NCBI GenBank assembly: GCA_022410635.1
Contig: JAJVDF010000503.1
Location: 450,556 to 514,555, forward strand
DNA from: Tretioscincus oriximinensis
Taxonomy: Eukaryota > Chordata > Lepidosauria > Squamata > Gymnophthalmidae
Length of the DNA: 64,000 nt
Reading direction: 5' to 3'
The notes beneath the pieces were generated by a model. That model was not told the DNA's origin. It searched no databases and saw nothing but the letters and a program-made list of their open reading frames with translations. The first letter of the stretch is position 1; every line of letters begins with the position of its first letter. Positions 63,376 to 64,000 of the stretch are shown here, piece after piece. A program made the translations under genes and the position numbers.

Positions 63376-64000
63376 TTTTATTATTATTAAACAATACACA
63401 AGATAACATACAAAGCAACATACAAAAACAAAGTCCCCCTCCCTCCACCCACATCCCCGGGATTGAAAGAAGGATATACTGTATACAATTTATGAAAACA
63501 ATCTTAACTCCATAAAGGACGTTATTGAATCAAATAAATGTGGATTACGCGTGGATAAAGTATAGGTAATGAGTACCTTCCATTTGATTGTTCAAGAAAG
63601 ACGTACATAATGTCCCATATGTTTCGCTCTTTTCTCATATAACAGATCAAAGTTCATAAAATTTAATAAGTAAGAAAACCNTTCAGATACATTCCACACT
63701 TTCACGACAATTAAGTGTGCAGCATAAATTGCATATTTAATAAACCAATATACTTCAATCGACTGGTTGGATAGTTCTATATCGCCGAAAATCCAGAATA
63801 TCGGATTCATTTGTACATTTTCGTTTGATATTTCCTGTAGTTTAGAGGCGATTAATTGTTGGAATTGTACCAATTTATGGCAAAAAATCCACATATGTAG
63901 ATAATCGCCTCTAACGTTACGCCCATGCCTACACTGTGAAGANCTATTAGTAAAATGTGCCAGTTGGGCCAGGAATCGAAACCAACGAGATACTCTTTTT
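63376..64000 (-). mobile_element. L1 LINE 3' end, running off the window
   Basis: The minus strand starts at about 64,000 with VSRWFRFLAQLAHFT and a decayed zinc-knuckle region (CRHGRN, GDYLHMWIFCHKL), then IYAAHLIVVKVWNVSE and FMNFDLLYEKRAKHMG, the L1 ORF2 C-terminus (frame 63,894-63,592). The 3' UTR ends at a T/A-rich tail (plus TTTTTTATTATTATTAAAC) at about 63,376. Relatively open frame. Confidence 0.85.

Overview
The window looks like non-coding, repeat-saturated nuclear DNA of a squamate reptile (lizard or snake). I find no host protein-coding exon, no rRNA or tRNA gene, no CRISPR array and no bacterial-style gene organisation. The assignment rests on the mixture of repeats: CR1-clade LINEs with an 8-bp (TTCTTATG)n 3' tail, L2 LINEs with AAAT- or AAAC-type tails, several diverged L1 lineages, and tRNA-headed SINEs. 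One SINE class matches what I recall of the Sauria SINE of squamates (GTGTAGTGGTTAGAGTG head, GAGAAAAGCGGGGTATA tail). All family names come from memory of the families; no database was searched. Scattered single Ns and two gaps (34,882-35,002 and 63,244-63,288) indicate a draft assembly.

Layout. 1-5.4 kb: CR1 halves in opposite orientation, a pyrimidine-rich block, a long TTA microsatellite, a Sauria-type SINE, and a CR1 3' end split by a second type of SINE. 5.6-8 kb: an L1 C-terminal relic, a small palindromic element and SINE debris. 8.9-10.9 kb: a CR1 cluster containing a textbook 5'-inverted (twin-primed) CR1 and an LTR-like segment. 13-14.7 kb: a 79-bp Tc1/mariner-type MITE, a solo LTR inside a SINE, and two tail-to-tail SINEs. 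15.2-16.3 kb: a mosaic segment that recurs inverted at 41.7-44.3 kb. 18-20 kb: a 133-bp hAT-type MITE and an LTR-like promoter/poly(A) module. 21-27 kb: CR1 with a second solo LTR, a hAT-like MITE, L1 and L2 relics. 29-31.8 kb: L1 inserted into L2, SINE, L2 ends. 33-37 kb: CR1 ends, a (TTC)n tract running into an assembly gap, a pyrimidine block, and a second copy of the hAT-like MITE. 38.8-40.1 kb: the best preserved L1 ORF2 C-terminal region. 40-45 kb: CR1 pieces, the inverted mosaic copy and a foldback element. 46-58 kb: SINEs, L1 and L2 relics, a 91-bp tandem duplication, and long unassigned AT-rich stretches. 59.2-62.5 kb: a large palindrome, tandem 20-bp palindromes, a CR1 endonuclease fragment fused to an L2 reverse transcriptase. 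63-64 kb: an L1 running off the window.

The elements act on one another rather than forming a pathway. LINE machinery (CR1, L2, L1) supplied reverse transcriptase. The SINEs borrowed an L2-like 3' tail. SINE tails seeded TTC/TTG microsatellites. LTR elements and MITEs landed inside older LINEs and SINEs, which gives a readable order of insertion. The most notable items are two related solo LTRs with TG...TA ends and 6-bp target duplications, the inverted 15.2/41.7 kb mosaic duplication, the GGCTGC-ended palindromic element family at 7.7, 44.8 and 59.3-59.96 kb, the hAT-like MITE pair with intact target duplications, and the twin-primed CR1.
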